Shown here piece by piece: positions 35,845 through 47,574 of a stretch of 64,000 bases of DNA. Both the position numbers and the translations under genes were made by a program. The notes under the pieces are model-generated. The model saw only the letters and a list, made by a program, of their open reading frames with translations. It made no database searches and was not told the origin of the DNA. The DNA is from Isosphaeraceae bacterium EP7 (GTDB lineage: Bacteria; Planctomycetota; Planctomycetia; Isosphaerales; Isosphaeraceae), in contig CP151667.1 of the NCBI GenBank assembly GCA_038400315.1, forward strand, positions 6,932,329 through 6,996,328, in the 5' to 3' direction. Each line of letters begins with the position of its first letter. The first letter of the stretch is position 1.

Positions 35845-36870
35845 TCAGCTCCTTTGATAGGCCGTGCGGACCGGCCCCACGAAGTGGTGGTAGTCTCGAC
35901 TGGGTAGGAACGAGGACGCCTGCCGGCCGCCGATGATCAGGAAGCTGAACAGGAAGGCGAACATCACCGTCTGGGTCAGCAGCAGGAGCAGGACGCCGAA
36001 GCTGGTCGTCGCCCAGCCGGGGATGGCCAGGTCGGTGGCCAGGCGGATCAGGATGATCGCCGCCAGGCCCAGCAGGCTCAGGCCGACCAGGCCGAAGGCC
36101 GCGACCAGGACCCGGACGCCGACGACCTCGCTCTGCACCGACAGGGCGCTCAGGCCGTGGATCACCAGGCCGACGAAGTTCATCTTCGACTCGCCGTCGA
36201 GCCGGCGGGCACGCACCGTGGGCACCACCGAGTGCGGCTGACGCGACTTCAACACCGAGGCGGCATAGTGGTTCCAGAGTTCGGAGACCACCACCAGGCT
36301 GGACAGCCGCTCGCGCGAGATCGCGCTGAAGTTGCCCACCCGCACCCCGTGGCCGATCAGGACCCGGTGCAGGCCGCGGAACAGGCCGTAGAAGAAGCGG
36401 AAGGCGAGCGACTCGGACCGCTTGCTCCGGCCGGCGAAGACCACGGTGTGGCCGCCGTCGCGGTCGAGTTGCTCCAGCAGCCGCGGGACATCGCGCGGGT
36501 CGTCCTCGCCGTCGGCGTCCATCAAGACGACCGCGCGGCAGGGGACACGGCCTTCGACGAACGACAGGCCGACGGCGATGGCCCGCTGGTGGCCCAGGTT
36601 ACGCCTCAGGGTGAGCACGCTCACGCGGTCGATCGCGGCGAACGGCCCCCCCGGCCAGCCCGCGGGCGCGGGGCTGGTCGAGCCGTCGTCGACCACCAGG
36701 ATGCTCGCCGCCAGGTTGGCCCCGCCGAGCGCGGCGTCGAGGCCGACCAGGAGCTTTCCCAGCGCGGGCCAGTCATTGAACACGGGCAGGATCACCAGGA
36801 GCGAGTCGTCGCCTCCCCCGATCGCGGCGTCGGTCTCAAGGCTCATGCGTCCCACCATCGTTCCCGGCAT
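35845..36870 (-). CDS. GT2 glycosyltransferase (polyprenyl-phosphate type) with C-terminal membrane segments
   Basis: Up to 341 residues. The GT-A catalytic domain has LLVILPVFNDW at the N-terminus, VVDDGS, RRNLGHQRAI and the DxD site in LMDADGEDDP. Two long hydrophobic helices (VLVAAFGLVGLSLLGLAAIIL and FGVLLLLLTQTVMFAFLFSFLII) close the protein, as in GtrB/dolichol-phosphate-mannose synthase relatives that load a sugar onto polyprenyl phosphate at the inner membrane. Such a product could feed the GT39-like enzyme at 9336, which is speculation. Starts at 36870, 36858 and 36846 are all possible; 36846 has GGTGGG just upstream. Confidence 0.88.
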   Translation of the reverse strand: MPGTMVGRMSLETDAAIGGGDDSLLVILPVFNDWPALGKLLVGLDAALGGANLAASILVVDDGSTSPAPAGWPGGPFAAIDRVSVLTLRRNLGHQRAIAVGLSFVEGRVPCRAVVLMDADGEDDPRDVPRLLEQLDRDGGHTVVFAGRSKRSESLAFRFFYGLFRGLHRVLIGHGVRVGNFSAISRERLSSLVVVSELWNHYAASVLKSRQPHSVVPTVRARRLDGESKMNFVGLVIHGLSALSVQSEVVGVRVLVAAFGLVGLSLLGLAAIILIRLATDLAIPGWATTSFGVLLLLLTQTVMFAFLFSFLIIGGRQASSFLPSRDYHHFVGPVRTAYQRS

Positions 36871-37028
36871 CGGGAGTCGAAGGGCCGGCCCTTCAACCTC
36901 ATCGGGGTATCATTGTCTCGCCCAGCCCTCGCGCTGTCTGCGCCCTGGAACCCCGGGCCGCTAAGGTTCCCGGTCGCGTATGCTAGGACCCGGACGATCG
37001 CCGGCTGCTGCACCACGAGGCCCGCTTC

Positions 37029-37799
37029 ATGACCGAATCAACGCTGTCGGCCGGGACGACAATCGAGACACGTGAGCAAACCGCCTGCGCGAGCCTGGTC
37101 CTGGTGGCCGACGGGGTCGGCGGCTTTCACTTCCTCTCCAGGGCACTTCAGCATGTGATCGGCCGGCTCCCGGGCGCGCCCGAGGTCCGCACCCTGCGCT
37201 GGGGGCACGGGTTGGGCCGCTGGCATTCCGACCTGACCGACATCGTCAACCACCGGGCACAGGCCGAGGTTCTGGCCGGGCAGGTCCGGGCGTTCCGGGC
37301 CTTGCACCCGGGCTCGCCGGTCTACCTCGTCGGCAAGTCGGGCGGCACCGGGGTCGTCGTGCGTGCCCTGGAGATGCTGCCTGAATCGAGCGTCGAGCGG
37401 GTGATTCTGCTGGCCCCCGCCCTGTCGCCGGGCTACGACCTGACGGCCGCGCTGGGGGCCGTGGTGCGCGAGGTCGTGGTCTTCTGGTCGCCGCTGGACG
37501 TCTTCGTCCTGGGCCTGGGGACGCGCCTCTTCGGCACCTTCGACGGCCCGCGTGGCGTGTCGGCCGGCCTGGTCGGGTTCCGCCGCCCGAAGGGCCTGAA
37601 TGAGCTGGGAATAGCCCGGTATGGCAAGCTCAGGCAGGTCCGCTGGACCCCTTCGATGGCCCGCACGGGATACCTTGGCGGGCATGTCGGGCCGGATAGC
37701 CCGGCCTTCCTAAGGCGTTACGTCGTCCCCCTGCTTTTACCCCCTTGGGATCTCGACGCCGGGGTCAAGCCGGCGCGTCGCGGGGTCGATAAGCATTAG
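37029..37799 (+). CDS. Alpha/beta hydrolase-fold protein
   Basis: 256 residues. LVLVADGVGGFHFLSRAL resembles the first strand and oxyanion region of alpha/beta hydrolases; VYLVGKSGGTGVVVRAL is the nucleophile elbow (GKSGG, Ser as nucleophile), followed by VILLAPALSPGYDL. A late Asp (SPLDVFVLG) and a C-terminal His (GGHVGPDSPAF) could complete the triad. There is no signal peptide. It resembles predicted esterases/lipases rather than a characterised enzyme. It is divergent from the GT2 gene, 158 bp away. Confidence 0.72.
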   Translation: MTESTLSAGTTIETREQTACASLVLVADGVGGFHFLSRALQHVIGRLPGAPEVRTLRWGHGLGRWHSDLTDIVNHRAQAEVLAGQVRAFRALHPGSPVYLVGKSGGTGVVVRALEMLPESSVERVILLAPALSPGYDLTAALGAVVREVVVFWSPLDVFVLGLGTRLFGTFDGPRGVSAGLVGFRRPKGLNELGIARYGKLRQVRWTPSMARTGYLGGHVGPDSPAFLRRYVVPLLLPPWDLDAGVKPARRGVDKH

Positions 37800-39615
<1,816 letters not shown>

Positions 39616-39631
39616 CCAGACTCTGATGCAA

Positions 39632-39669
39632 GACGAGCGGGCGGCCGAGCGCTCGGCCGCCCGCTCGTC
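39632..39669. terminator. 19-bp perfect palindrome, bidirectional terminator
   Basis: GACGAGCGGGCGGCCGAGC and its exact reverse complement abut at 39650/39651, giving a 17-bp stem with a 4-nt loop when folded. It lies between eno (plus, ends 39615) and the TPR gene (minus, ends 39685). No T-run. Confidence 0.7.
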
Positions 39670-39684
39670 GTTCCCGGCCCTGAC

Positions 39685-41742
39685 TCAGCGGGTCTTCTGA
39701 GGCATGGGAACCCTGGAAGCCGCCTCCCTGTAGGGGCGTTTCTTGCGATAGAGCGCCAGGGTCATCTCGCCCTCGCGACTCAATTTCGGGTCGACGGTCA
39801 TCGCGTTGGCCTGCGTCTGGTAGTCGACAGCCTTGTCGAAATCACCGGCCTCGGCGTAGGCCGCGGCGAGGGTAAGCCGCGATTCCATCGCGTTTTGTCC
39901 CGCCTCCCGGAACGCCTTCAAGGCCGATTCGACGGCTTTTTTGCCGTCGCGATGCCTGGGGTCCGGGGAAGTGGCCATGATCCAGGCCTGCATCCTGAGG
40001 GCTTCCACGTCGTCTGGGGCGAGGCGGAGCGAGTTGCCGAGGTCGGATAAGGCCATCGCGAACTGACGCTTGCGCAACCAGATCGCACCTCGGACCCGGA
40101 ACGCTGCATCGTTGGCGGGATCCAGTTGGATGGCCTTATCGAGGTCCACCATCGCCTTGTCGTACTCGCCCACGCTGTGACTCAGCACCCCGCGGTAGCA
40201 GTAAGCCGCCGAGTTCTCGGGATCGAGGCGGAGGGCCTCATCGAGATCGGCCAGCGCCTTGCGGTCATCCTCCCTCTGGATCCAGATCAGGGACCGTCGG
40301 GCGTACGGATCCGGGTTCTTGGGATCGAGGCGAGCGGCCTCGTTGAAGTCGGCCAGGGCCTTGTCCAGGTCGGGCTTGGCGAACCATGCGACCCCGCGGA
40401 GCACGAACGCATGCGAGTTCTTCGGGTCGAGCCTGATCGACTCGTCGAAATCGGCCAGGGCCTTGTCGAGCTGCCCCCGAGCGTGCCAGGTATTGCCCCG
40501 GTTGCTGAATGCGAGCGGATTGCTCGGATCGAGCTTGATGGAGGCGTCGTAATCGGCCAAGGCCTCGTCAAGCGCCCGCCTGTACCACTGGGCGTCGGCC
40601 CGATCGAGGAAGAATTCGGCATCCCCGGGTTTGATGCGGATGGCCTCATTATAGTCGGCTAGGGCACCATCGTGGTCCTTCCTGAAGGACCGGATGCTCG
40701 CTCGGTTGTAGTAGGAGAGGGCGTGGTCGGGGTCGAACTTGATGGAGGCGTCGTAATCGGCCAGGGCCTTGTCGAATTCCTCCTTCGCCTGCCAGGTGAA
40801 GCCGCGTTGGAAGTAGGCGATCGCGAATTCGGGGTCGAGCCGGATGGCCTCGTCCTGCTCGGCCAGGGCCTTGTCGAAGTCTCCCTTGAGGTGCCAGACG
40901 TTGCCCCGGTTGCTGTGCGCGAGCGGGTCCTTGGGATCGAGCCGGATCGCCTCGCCGAGGTCGGCCAGGGCCTTGTCGTATTCCTTCTTGCCCTCCCAGG
41001 TCGCCGCTCGGTTGATGTAGGAGGCGGGTACTTCCGGATCGAGCCGGATGGCCTCGGTCAAGTCGGCCAGGGCCCCGTCGTACTCTTTGCGGTGGAGCCG
41101 CATCCTGCCCCGATTCCTGAGTGCGTTGGAATTCTCGGGATTGAGCTCGAGCGCCCCGGAATAGTCGGCCAGGGCCTTGTCGAGATCCCCCTTGGCCTCC
41201 CAGGCGGCCCCCCGGTCGTTATGGAGGTCGGCGTTCTTGGGGTCGAGCCGGATGGCCTCGGTGTAATCGGCCAGGGCTTTGTCGTATTCCTTCCTGTCTT
41301 GATAAATGGCCGATCGATTGATGAAGGCGGCCGGCAGGTCGGGCTTGAGCCGGATGGCCTCGGTCAGGTCGGCCAGGGCCTCCTCCTCGTCGAGATTTTC
41401 GCGTCTGACCAGCCCACGCAGGATGTAGAGCGAATCATTCTTCGGGTCGGCCTCGATCTTCCCGGTGAAGTGGGCCTCCGCCTGGTCGAGCGGGATGATC
41501 CCGCCCACGGGGGCCCAGCCCGAGATGGCGCGAGATTCGAGCAGGGCCCGGCCGCCCTCGACTCGGGTGACGCGATAGACACGGAAGTTGCCGCCGTTGG
41601 CGACGACCTTGCCGTCGACCTCGAGCGGGGTGGCCTCCTCCTTCACGACCATCATCCCGACCTGGATCGGGCCTCGATCGGCCCGGGCGATCCCGCAGGA
41701 GAGGGCCAGGACGACCAGGCCGTTGAGGAGATGACGTGACAT
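39685..41742 (-). CDS. Secreted protein with about 15 TPR repeats
   Basis: 685 residues. Signal peptide LLNGLVVLALSCGIARAD, then a small beta domain (~residues 25-75: IQVGMMVVKEEATPLEVDGKVV...GGIIPLDQA). From residue ~80 to 600 there are consecutive 34-residue TPR units of the type EYDKALADYTEAIRLDPKNA, unusually uniform, and a C-terminal helical part (DPRHRDGKKAVESALKAF, AYAEAGDFDKAVDYQ). TPR superhelices bind partner proteins; export suggests a scaffold in the periplasm or envelope. The start at 41742 is preceded by GAGAGA and gives a good signal peptide; the frame continues upstream. The partner is unknown. Confidence 0.88.
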   Translation of the reverse strand: MSRHLLNGLVVLALSCGIARADRGPIQVGMMVVKEEATPLEVDGKVVANGGNFRVYRVTRVEGGRALLESRAISGWAPVGGIIPLDQAEAHFTGKIEADPKNDSLYILRGLVRRENLDEEEALADLTEAIRLKPDLPAAFINRSAIYQDRKEYDKALADYTEAIRLDPKNADLHNDRGAAWEAKGDLDKALADYSGALELNPENSNALRNRGRMRLHRKEYDGALADLTEAIRLDPEVPASYINRAATWEGKKEYDKALADLGEAIRLDPKDPLAHSNRGNVWHLKGDFDKALAEQDEAIRLDPEFAIAYFQRGFTWQAKEEFDKALADYDASIKFDPDHALSYYNRASIRSFRKDHDGALADYNEAIRIKPGDAEFFLDRADAQWYRRALDEALADYDASIKLDPSNPLAFSNRGNTWHARGQLDKALADFDESIRLDPKNSHAFVLRGVAWFAKPDLDKALADFNEAARLDPKNPDPYARRSLIWIQREDDRKALADLDEALRLDPENSAAYCYRGVLSHSVGEYDKAMVDLDKAIQLDPANDAAFRVRGAIWLRKRQFAMALSDLGNSLRLAPDDVEALRMQAWIMATSPDPRHRDGKKAVESALKAFREAGQNAMESRLTLAAAYAEAGDFDKAVDYQTQANAMTVDPKLSREGEMTLALYRKKRPYREAASRVPMPQKTR

Positions 41743-42068
41743 GGAATCGATCTCTCTCACCACCGAGATGAATGGATGCATCCAGATCACTCTATCTCGG
41801 GTTTGCCTGCGCGGCAACAATCCCGGAGCGATCTCGTGGCGGCGTGGCGACATCGCCCGAGTGTGGATCGTCGGATGGCCCCGCGGCCACGCTGTGCAGG
41901 CCGGGGGAATAGGGGGTGTGCGCAGCCAGGCCGGGGCCGTCTCCCTCGACGGAGGCCCGCGCAATCAGGATGGGAGAGGGGCGGGATGCGTCCGGTCGGC
42001 GGCCATGCCCGCGACGGCCGGCTATGCCTCGATCGTCGGCCTGTTTTCAGCAGCCCAGGTTCGAGGGT
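41743..42068. other. Intergenic region, 326 bp, no gene seen
   Basis: It lies between the TPR gene start and the stop of the response-regulator gene, both on minus. The TPR gene's GAGAGA RBS is at its left edge. Purine-rich and GC-rich DNA without family-like frames or long inverted repeats; the TPR promoter is presumably here. Confidence 0.4.
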
Positions 42069-42899
42069 TCAGAGCTCGAACCGCTTGATCAGGGTCACTT
42101 CGTTGCCCCGCTCATTATAGCGGAACTCGTCGACCAGGCCCTTGGCCAGCATGATGCCGAAGCCGCCTTCGCGCTTGCCCATCTCGTTGCGCAGGTCGAT
42201 GTGGCCGATGGGGTCTTCTTCGCTGGCGGCGTGCGGCAGGTTCTTGGGGTCGAAGCCGGTCCCCTGGTCGCGGATGATCAGCTGCACGCCTTCGGGCTCG
42301 ATCCGGTAGGTGATGCGGACCATCAGCTCGGCGTTCTTGCGGTTGCCCCACTCGATGGCGTTGCCCCCCATCTCCAGCACCGCCTGCTTCAGCTCGCGGA
42401 CCTGGCGCTCCGACAGCGGGGTGTGGGCGTAGAGGTCGGAGAGCATGTCGTTGGTCTGCTGGAGGTAGGTGACCTCGCTGCGGACGTCGAAGTGGATCTC
42501 GCCCTTGGTGCCGCGGTGCTCGTGCTCGGCGTGCCAGGCCAGGGCCTTGTCCATCTCGGCGAAGAGTTCCTCGGGCGTGAACGGCTTGGGCAGGTAGCCG
42601 TTGGCCCCGACGCGCACGCCCCTGATCCGCTGAGTGGGGTCATTCAGCGCGGTGACCATCACGATGGGCATCAGGTTGGTGTCGCGATTGCGCTTCAACT
42701 GCTCGCAGATCTCGAACCCGTCGGCATCCGGCAGCATCAGGTCGAGCAGGACGAGGTCCGGCTTGTGCTCGCGGACGGCCGACAGGACCGACGCACCCGT
42801 GTAGAGCTGGACCGGCACGAAACCCCGAGCCTGCACCAGGCTGGCGAGAATCTCGTTGGTGTCGCGCTCGTCGTCGACGATTAACACGGTGCGCGGCAT
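42069..42899 (-). CDS. Response regulator receiver fused to anti-sigma-type HATPase
   Basis: 276 residues. Residues 1-120 are a CheY-like receiver: VLIVDDERDTNE (acidic pocket), LVLLDLMLPDADGF (phospho-acceptor Asp about residue 53), VMVTALND and YLPKPFTPEELF (conserved Lys). A linker with coiled-coil character joins an RsbW/SpoIIAB-like HATPase_c domain: VLEMGGNAIEWGNRKNAEL (N box), IIRDQGTGFDPKNLP (G1 box), GGFGIMLAKGLVDEFRYN (G2). This fusion fits phosphorylation-controlled binding of an anti-sigma-factor antagonist or sigma factor. No cognate histidine kinase or sigma gene is adjacent. ATG 42899 has AAGG upstream; 42914 is the alternative. Divergent from exbB. Confidence 0.9.
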   Translation of the reverse strand: MPRTVLIVDDERDTNEILASLVQARGFVPVQLYTGASVLSAVREHKPDLVLLDLMLPDADGFEICEQLKRNRDTNLMPIVMVTALNDPTQRIRGVRVGANGYLPKPFTPEELFAEMDKALAWHAEHEHRGTKGEIHFDVRSEVTYLQQTNDMLSDLYAHTPLSERQVRELKQAVLEMGGNAIEWGNRKNAELMVRITYRIEPEGVQLIIRDQGTGFDPKNLPHAASEEDPIGHIDLRNEMGKREGGFGIMLAKGLVDEFRYNERGNEVTLIKRFEL

Positions 42900-43118
42900 G
42901 GGCAAAACCTTCACTCGGGATGAGGATCCGTCGGTCCGTGCATTCTCTCGCGCCGGCTGGCGCCTGACAAGGCACTTGGCCGGCCCCTGCGCCGCCTGCC
43001 CACTTGCGGGCCGGGTCGCGCAGCGGTCACAATCGACCCGATCGACGCCGGAAACGGCCCGCTTCCGCCTCGTCCAGTCCGATCCGATCTGATCTGCTGC
43101 CCGACGGGACCCACCGGC

Positions 43119-43826
43119 ATGCCGACCAACAAGATCCCCGAGATCATCGACTCATTCGGCTATGTCATCTACGCGGCACTTGCCCTGCTGGCCGTGTGGG
43201 GTGCGTACAACTCGATCCTGCTGTACCGCAGCCTGAAGAAGAAGGCATTGGCCAATGACGCCGCCGCCGAGCTGATCGCGCAGGTGCAGGCCGCCTGCCA
43301 GCAGGGCAAGGTCGAGGCGGCCATCGCCGCCTGCCAGGCCCCTCGGTTCTGGCACTCGGCGCTGGCGCAGCTGATCTCGGTGGCGCTGAAGCACCGCGAC
43401 AAGGGGATCGCCAAGGTCAAGGCCATGCTCGTCATGGAGTTCCACACCGAGGTCGTCGCCGGCATGGAGAACCGCCTCGGTTCCATCGGCACGATCGTCC
43501 GGATGGGGCCGCTGCTGGGGCTGCTCGGCACGGTCGCCAGCATGATCGGCGCCTTCGGCCGCATTGGCGGCTCGGCCAAGGTCAACCCGACCGACCTGGC
43601 CAATGACATCAGCCTGGCGCTCTGGGCCACCGGCGCGGGGCTCCTGATCGCCACCCCGATGATGATCGTCGGCAACGATATCCACGCGAAGCTCCGCTCG
43701 CTGCGGGACCGGACCGAGCGCCAGCTTCAAGACTTCATCGAGGTGCTTGAAGCCCAGAACCCGCCGCAGCAGCGCCGCGACTCGGGCTCGCGCTCCGGCA
43801 CCATGCGGGCCGTGCTCCCCCGCTAA
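43119..43826 (+). CDS. MotA/TolQ/ExbB proton-channel protein
   Basis: 235 residues with three membrane segments: GYVIYAALALLAVWGAYNSIL near the N-terminus, and VRMGPLLGLLGTVASMIGAF and ISLALWATGAGLLIATPMMIVGN later, plus a long cytoplasmic loop (residues ~38-125). GPLLGLLGTV and ALWATGAGLLIA are the family blocks lining the proton path. With ExbD/TolR partners it converts proton motive force into mechanical work across the envelope. Two ExbD-like genes follow on the same strand, 72 and 573 nt downstream. Confidence 0.92.
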   Translation: MPTNKIPEIIDSFGYVIYAALALLAVWGAYNSILLYRSLKKKALANDAAAELIAQVQAACQQGKVEAAIAACQAPRFWHSALAQLISVALKHRDKGIAKVKAMLVMEFHTEVVAGMENRLGSIGTIVRMGPLLGLLGTVASMIGAFGRIGGSAKVNPTDLANDISLALWATGAGLLIATPMMIVGNDIHAKLRSLRDRTERQLQDFIEVLEAQNPPQQRRDSGSRSGTMRAVLPR

Positions 43827-43898
43827 CATCCGCATCCAGCACGCGGGCGGCGACGGGCCTCTGCCTCTTATCCTCCGACCACCGACCGGGCCGACGCC

Positions 43899-44330
43899 AT
43901 GCTGCTCCGACGACAGGTCAGCGAGGAGCGCGACGAGCACATCGACATGACGCCGATGGTCGACGTCGTCTTCCAGCTCATGACGTTCATGCTCTTCTCC
44001 TCGCAGATGGGGGGCGAGCTCCCCGTCGACATCCCGACCGCCTCGCACGGGGTCGGCGTCGAGGACGACACGGCCACGTTCCTCACCCTGCTGAAGCCCG
44101 AACGCCCGGGCGCCCCCCCGCGCATCCTGCTGGGCAAGCCCGAGGTGGGCACGATCACGATCGACCAGGTGAAGCAGGCCGTCGCCGCCGGTGCCGCCGA
44201 AGGCAAGCGAAGGGTCGTGCTCCAGGCCGACGGCGCCGTGCCGCACGGGGAGGTTTTGAAGCTCGCCGCCCTCGTCACCGAGACCGAGGGCGTCACCCTT
44301 CACGTCGGCGTGAAGGAGCCCGAGCGCTAG
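43899..44330 (+). CDS. ExbD/TolR family protein (short)
   Basis: 143 residues. One N-terminal membrane segment, IDMTPMVDVVFQLMTFMLFSSQM, contains the conserved Asp (MVDVVFQL) that carries protons in ExbD/TolR. The periplasmic domain (ITIDQVKQAVAAGAAEGKRRVVLQADGAVPHGEVLKL) has the ExbD C-terminal fold, matching the family length of 130-150. It should pair with the ExbB protein encoded just upstream. Confidence 0.92.
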   Translation: MLLRRQVSEERDEHIDMTPMVDVVFQLMTFMLFSSQMGGELPVDIPTASHGVGVEDDTATFLTLLKPERPGAPPRILLGKPEVGTITIDQVKQAVAAGAAEGKRRVVLQADGAVPHGEVLKLAALVTETEGVTLHVGVKEPER

Positions 44331-44399
44331 CGGCCGCAGGCGTCCGGCGTTCCCCCCTTCCCCTTTTGCTGTCAGCCGCTTCCCGCAGGAGCCGAGCCG

Positions 44400-45458
44400 T
44401 TGCCGACCTGGGACGTCTTCGTCGCCGATCGCCTGGAGGTCATCCGCAACCTCGACCTGGACGCCCTCCGCGCCGCCCTGGCCCGGGGCGAGTGCCGCGA
44501 CGACGACCTGGTGCGCCTCTCGGGCACGACCAACCCCTGGACCAGCCTGGCCGACCTGCCCGGCCTGGCCGCGCCGGCCCCCGCCAGGCCCACGCCCGCT
44601 CCTCCGATCCCGCCTGCCGCCAGTCCCACGCCCGCTCCCGTCGTCGAGGCTCCGCCGGCTCCCGTCCCCAAGCTCGACGGGACCGACGCGGACCTCCCCC
44701 AGCTCGGCCCCGACGAGGGCGATTACGAGGAGGTGGTGGATGACCTGGACGACGGCCCTTCCTCCTTCGACGTCATCGACCCCGGGATGCCCGAGATCCG
44801 GCCGACGACCGGGGGCTACGGCGGCAACGACCAACGGCTGGTCGACGACGCCAGCGCCGACCTGATCCCGGTCTACGGCCCGGACGAACTCTCCCTCGAC
44901 GATCCATACGATGGCGAGGACGAAGAAGACGAGGACGAAGGGGCGGGCGAGTTCAGCCTGGCCCGACCCGGGGCCGACAAGATCGAGGAGCTGGACCTGG
45001 CCGCGATGGTCGACGTCGCCTTCCAACTCGTCCTCTTCTTCCTCGTCACGGCCACCACCGTGCTGTCGAAGACCCTGGAGATTCCCAAGCCCAACCCCGA
45101 GAACGCCCCGGGCGCGGTGGCCCAGGGCCGCAGCAAGAACCTCGACGACCTGTCGAAGGATTACATCGTGGTGGAGATCGATCCCGCGGGAGCAGTGAAG
45201 ATCGATCACGAGCCGGTGAACGCCACGGCCGGCGCGCTGACCGAGGCCCTCCGCCGCTCGCGAGAGGCCACCGGCCGCCGCTCGATGCTCCTCACGGCCG
45301 ACTTCGCCACCCCCCACCGCAGCGCCGTGCTTGCCTACGACGCGGCCAACGAGATCGGCCTCTCCATCGCCATCGCCCGCCCCACGCCGCCGTCCCCCCT
45401 GGGCAACGGCGGGGGGGCGGCCCCGGCCCCGGCCGGGAAGGCGGCGGGTGGCCGATGA
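44400..45458 (+). CDS. Long ExbD/TolR-like protein with GYF-like and acidic N-terminal extension
   Basis: 352 residues from a TTG start with AGGAG 4 nt upstream. Residues 1-55 (TWDVFVADRLEVIRNLDLDALRAALARG...SLADLPGL) look like a GYF_2-type peptide-binding module. A Pro/Ala linker and a highly acidic stretch (YDGEDEEDEDEGAGEF) follow. The membrane segment with the ExbD Asp is LAAMVDVAFQLVLFFLVTATTVL (~residue 200-222), then an ExbD periplasmic domain. The extension therefore faces the cytoplasm, ahead of the channel. Downstream moxR begins within or just after its stop, implying coupling. Confidence 0.85.
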   Translation: MPTWDVFVADRLEVIRNLDLDALRAALARGECRDDDLVRLSGTTNPWTSLADLPGLAAPAPARPTPAPPIPPAASPTPAPVVEAPPAPVPKLDGTDADLPQLGPDEGDYEEVVDDLDDGPSSFDVIDPGMPEIRPTTGGYGGNDQRLVDDASADLIPVYGPDELSLDDPYDGEDEEDEDEGAGEFSLARPGADKIEELDLAAMVDVAFQLVLFFLVTATTVLSKTLEIPKPNPENAPGAVAQGRSKNLDDLSKDYIVVEIDPAGAVKIDHEPVNATAGALTEALRRSREATGRRSMLLTADFATPHRSAVLAYDAANEIGLSIAIARPTPPSPLGNGGGAAPAPAGKAAGGR

Positions 45459-45501
45459 GGACGAGCCGCCGGCCCCGGAACGCATCCAGGATTCCGCACG
45501 C

Positions 45502-46566
<1,065 letters not shown>

Positions 46567-46623
46567 TTCATTCCGCCCGTGACCCGGGCCAAGGACCGCA
46601 TCAACTCAGGCGCAACCGCCCCG

Positions 46624-47574
46624 ATGAGCCCCCAGACCCGCCCCGACGACGGACCCGATGACGTGCTCGACCCGACCGCGCTGGCGCGGTTCGGCCGGCT
46701 CGAGCTGCTGGCGCGGCTGGCCGTCGAGGGGATGAACGCGGGGTCGCACAGGAGCCCCTTCAAGGGGTCGTCCGTCGAATTCGCCGAGCACCGCCAGTAT
46801 GGGCCGGGCGACGAGATCCGCCGCGTCGACTGGCGGGCCTACGGCAAGAGCGACCGCTACTTCGTCAAGGAGTATGAGGAAGAGACCAACCTCAACGCGT
46901 ATCTCGTCGTTGACAGCTCCGCGAGCATGGCCTACGCGGGCGCGGGTTCAACCAAGCTGGAGCATGCCCGGGCGCTGGCCGCGACGGTCGCCTACCTGAT
47001 GCTCAAGCAGCGCGACGCCGTCGGCCTGGTCGCCTTCGGCACCACCGCGGGCGAGCCGATCCCCGCCAGGTCGGCGCCGGGGCACTTCGCGGTGCTCTGC
47101 AGGGCCCTGGAACTGGCCGAGGCGGCCGGCGAGACGCCCCCATCGGCGGCCCTGAATGAGCTGGCCGGGCGGGTCGACCGCAGGGGCCTGGTGGTCATCT
47201 TGACCGACGCCTTCGAGCCGCTTCCCGACCTGATCGAGGCCCTGCGCCACCTGCGGCATCGCCGGCACGAGGTCCTGCTGCTGCACGTCCTGGCCCCCGA
47301 GGAGGAGGAGTTCCCCTTCCGCGGGCCCACGCGACTCCGCCCCCTGGAACACCCCGGCGACGCCCGCGACGTGGACCCAGCCGCCGTGCGTGCCGCCTAT
47401 CTCCGCCGCTTCCGCGCCTTCTGCAACGATCTGGAGGGGGGGGCGCTCGCCCTGGGCTGCGACTACCACCGGGCGTCGACCGCCGAGCCCCCCGGGCGGA
47501 CCCTGCTCGACTACCTGGCCGCGCGGTCGGCACGCAAGGGGCGGCGTGGGGCGTCGGCCGAGGGCGGCCGGTGA
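46624..47574 (+). CDS. DUF58 domain protein (VWA-like)
   Basis: 316 residues. FAEHRQYGPGDEIRRVDWRAYGKSDRYFVKEYEEETN is the DUF58 hallmark, followed by a VWA-like fold with the MIDAS loop VVDSSASM. No membrane segment, so it probably works in the cytoplasm with MoxR. The chosen ATG 46624 sits 58 nt past moxR; a GTG at 46579 lacks a ribosome-binding site. Its stop overlaps the start of the next gene (GTGA). Confidence 0.92.
   Translation: MSPQTRPDDGPDDVLDPTALARFGRLELLARLAVEGMNAGSHRSPFKGSSVEFAEHRQYGPGDEIRRVDWRAYGKSDRYFVKEYEEETNLNAYLVVDSSASMAYAGAGSTKLEHARALAATVAYLMLKQRDAVGLVAFGTTAGEPIPARSAPGHFAVLCRALELAEAAGETPPSAALNELAGRVDRRGLVVILTDAFEPLPDLIEALRHLRHRRHEVLLLHVLAPEEEEFPFRGPTRLRPLEHPGDARDVDPAAVRAAYLRRFRAFCNDLEGGALALGCDYHRASTAEPPGRTLLDYLAARSARKGRRGASAEGGR

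Noticed and set aside
42860..43118. Possible small gene between the response regulator and exbB
   Set aside because: Short frames here have no homology, and the gap is best read as a divergent promoter.
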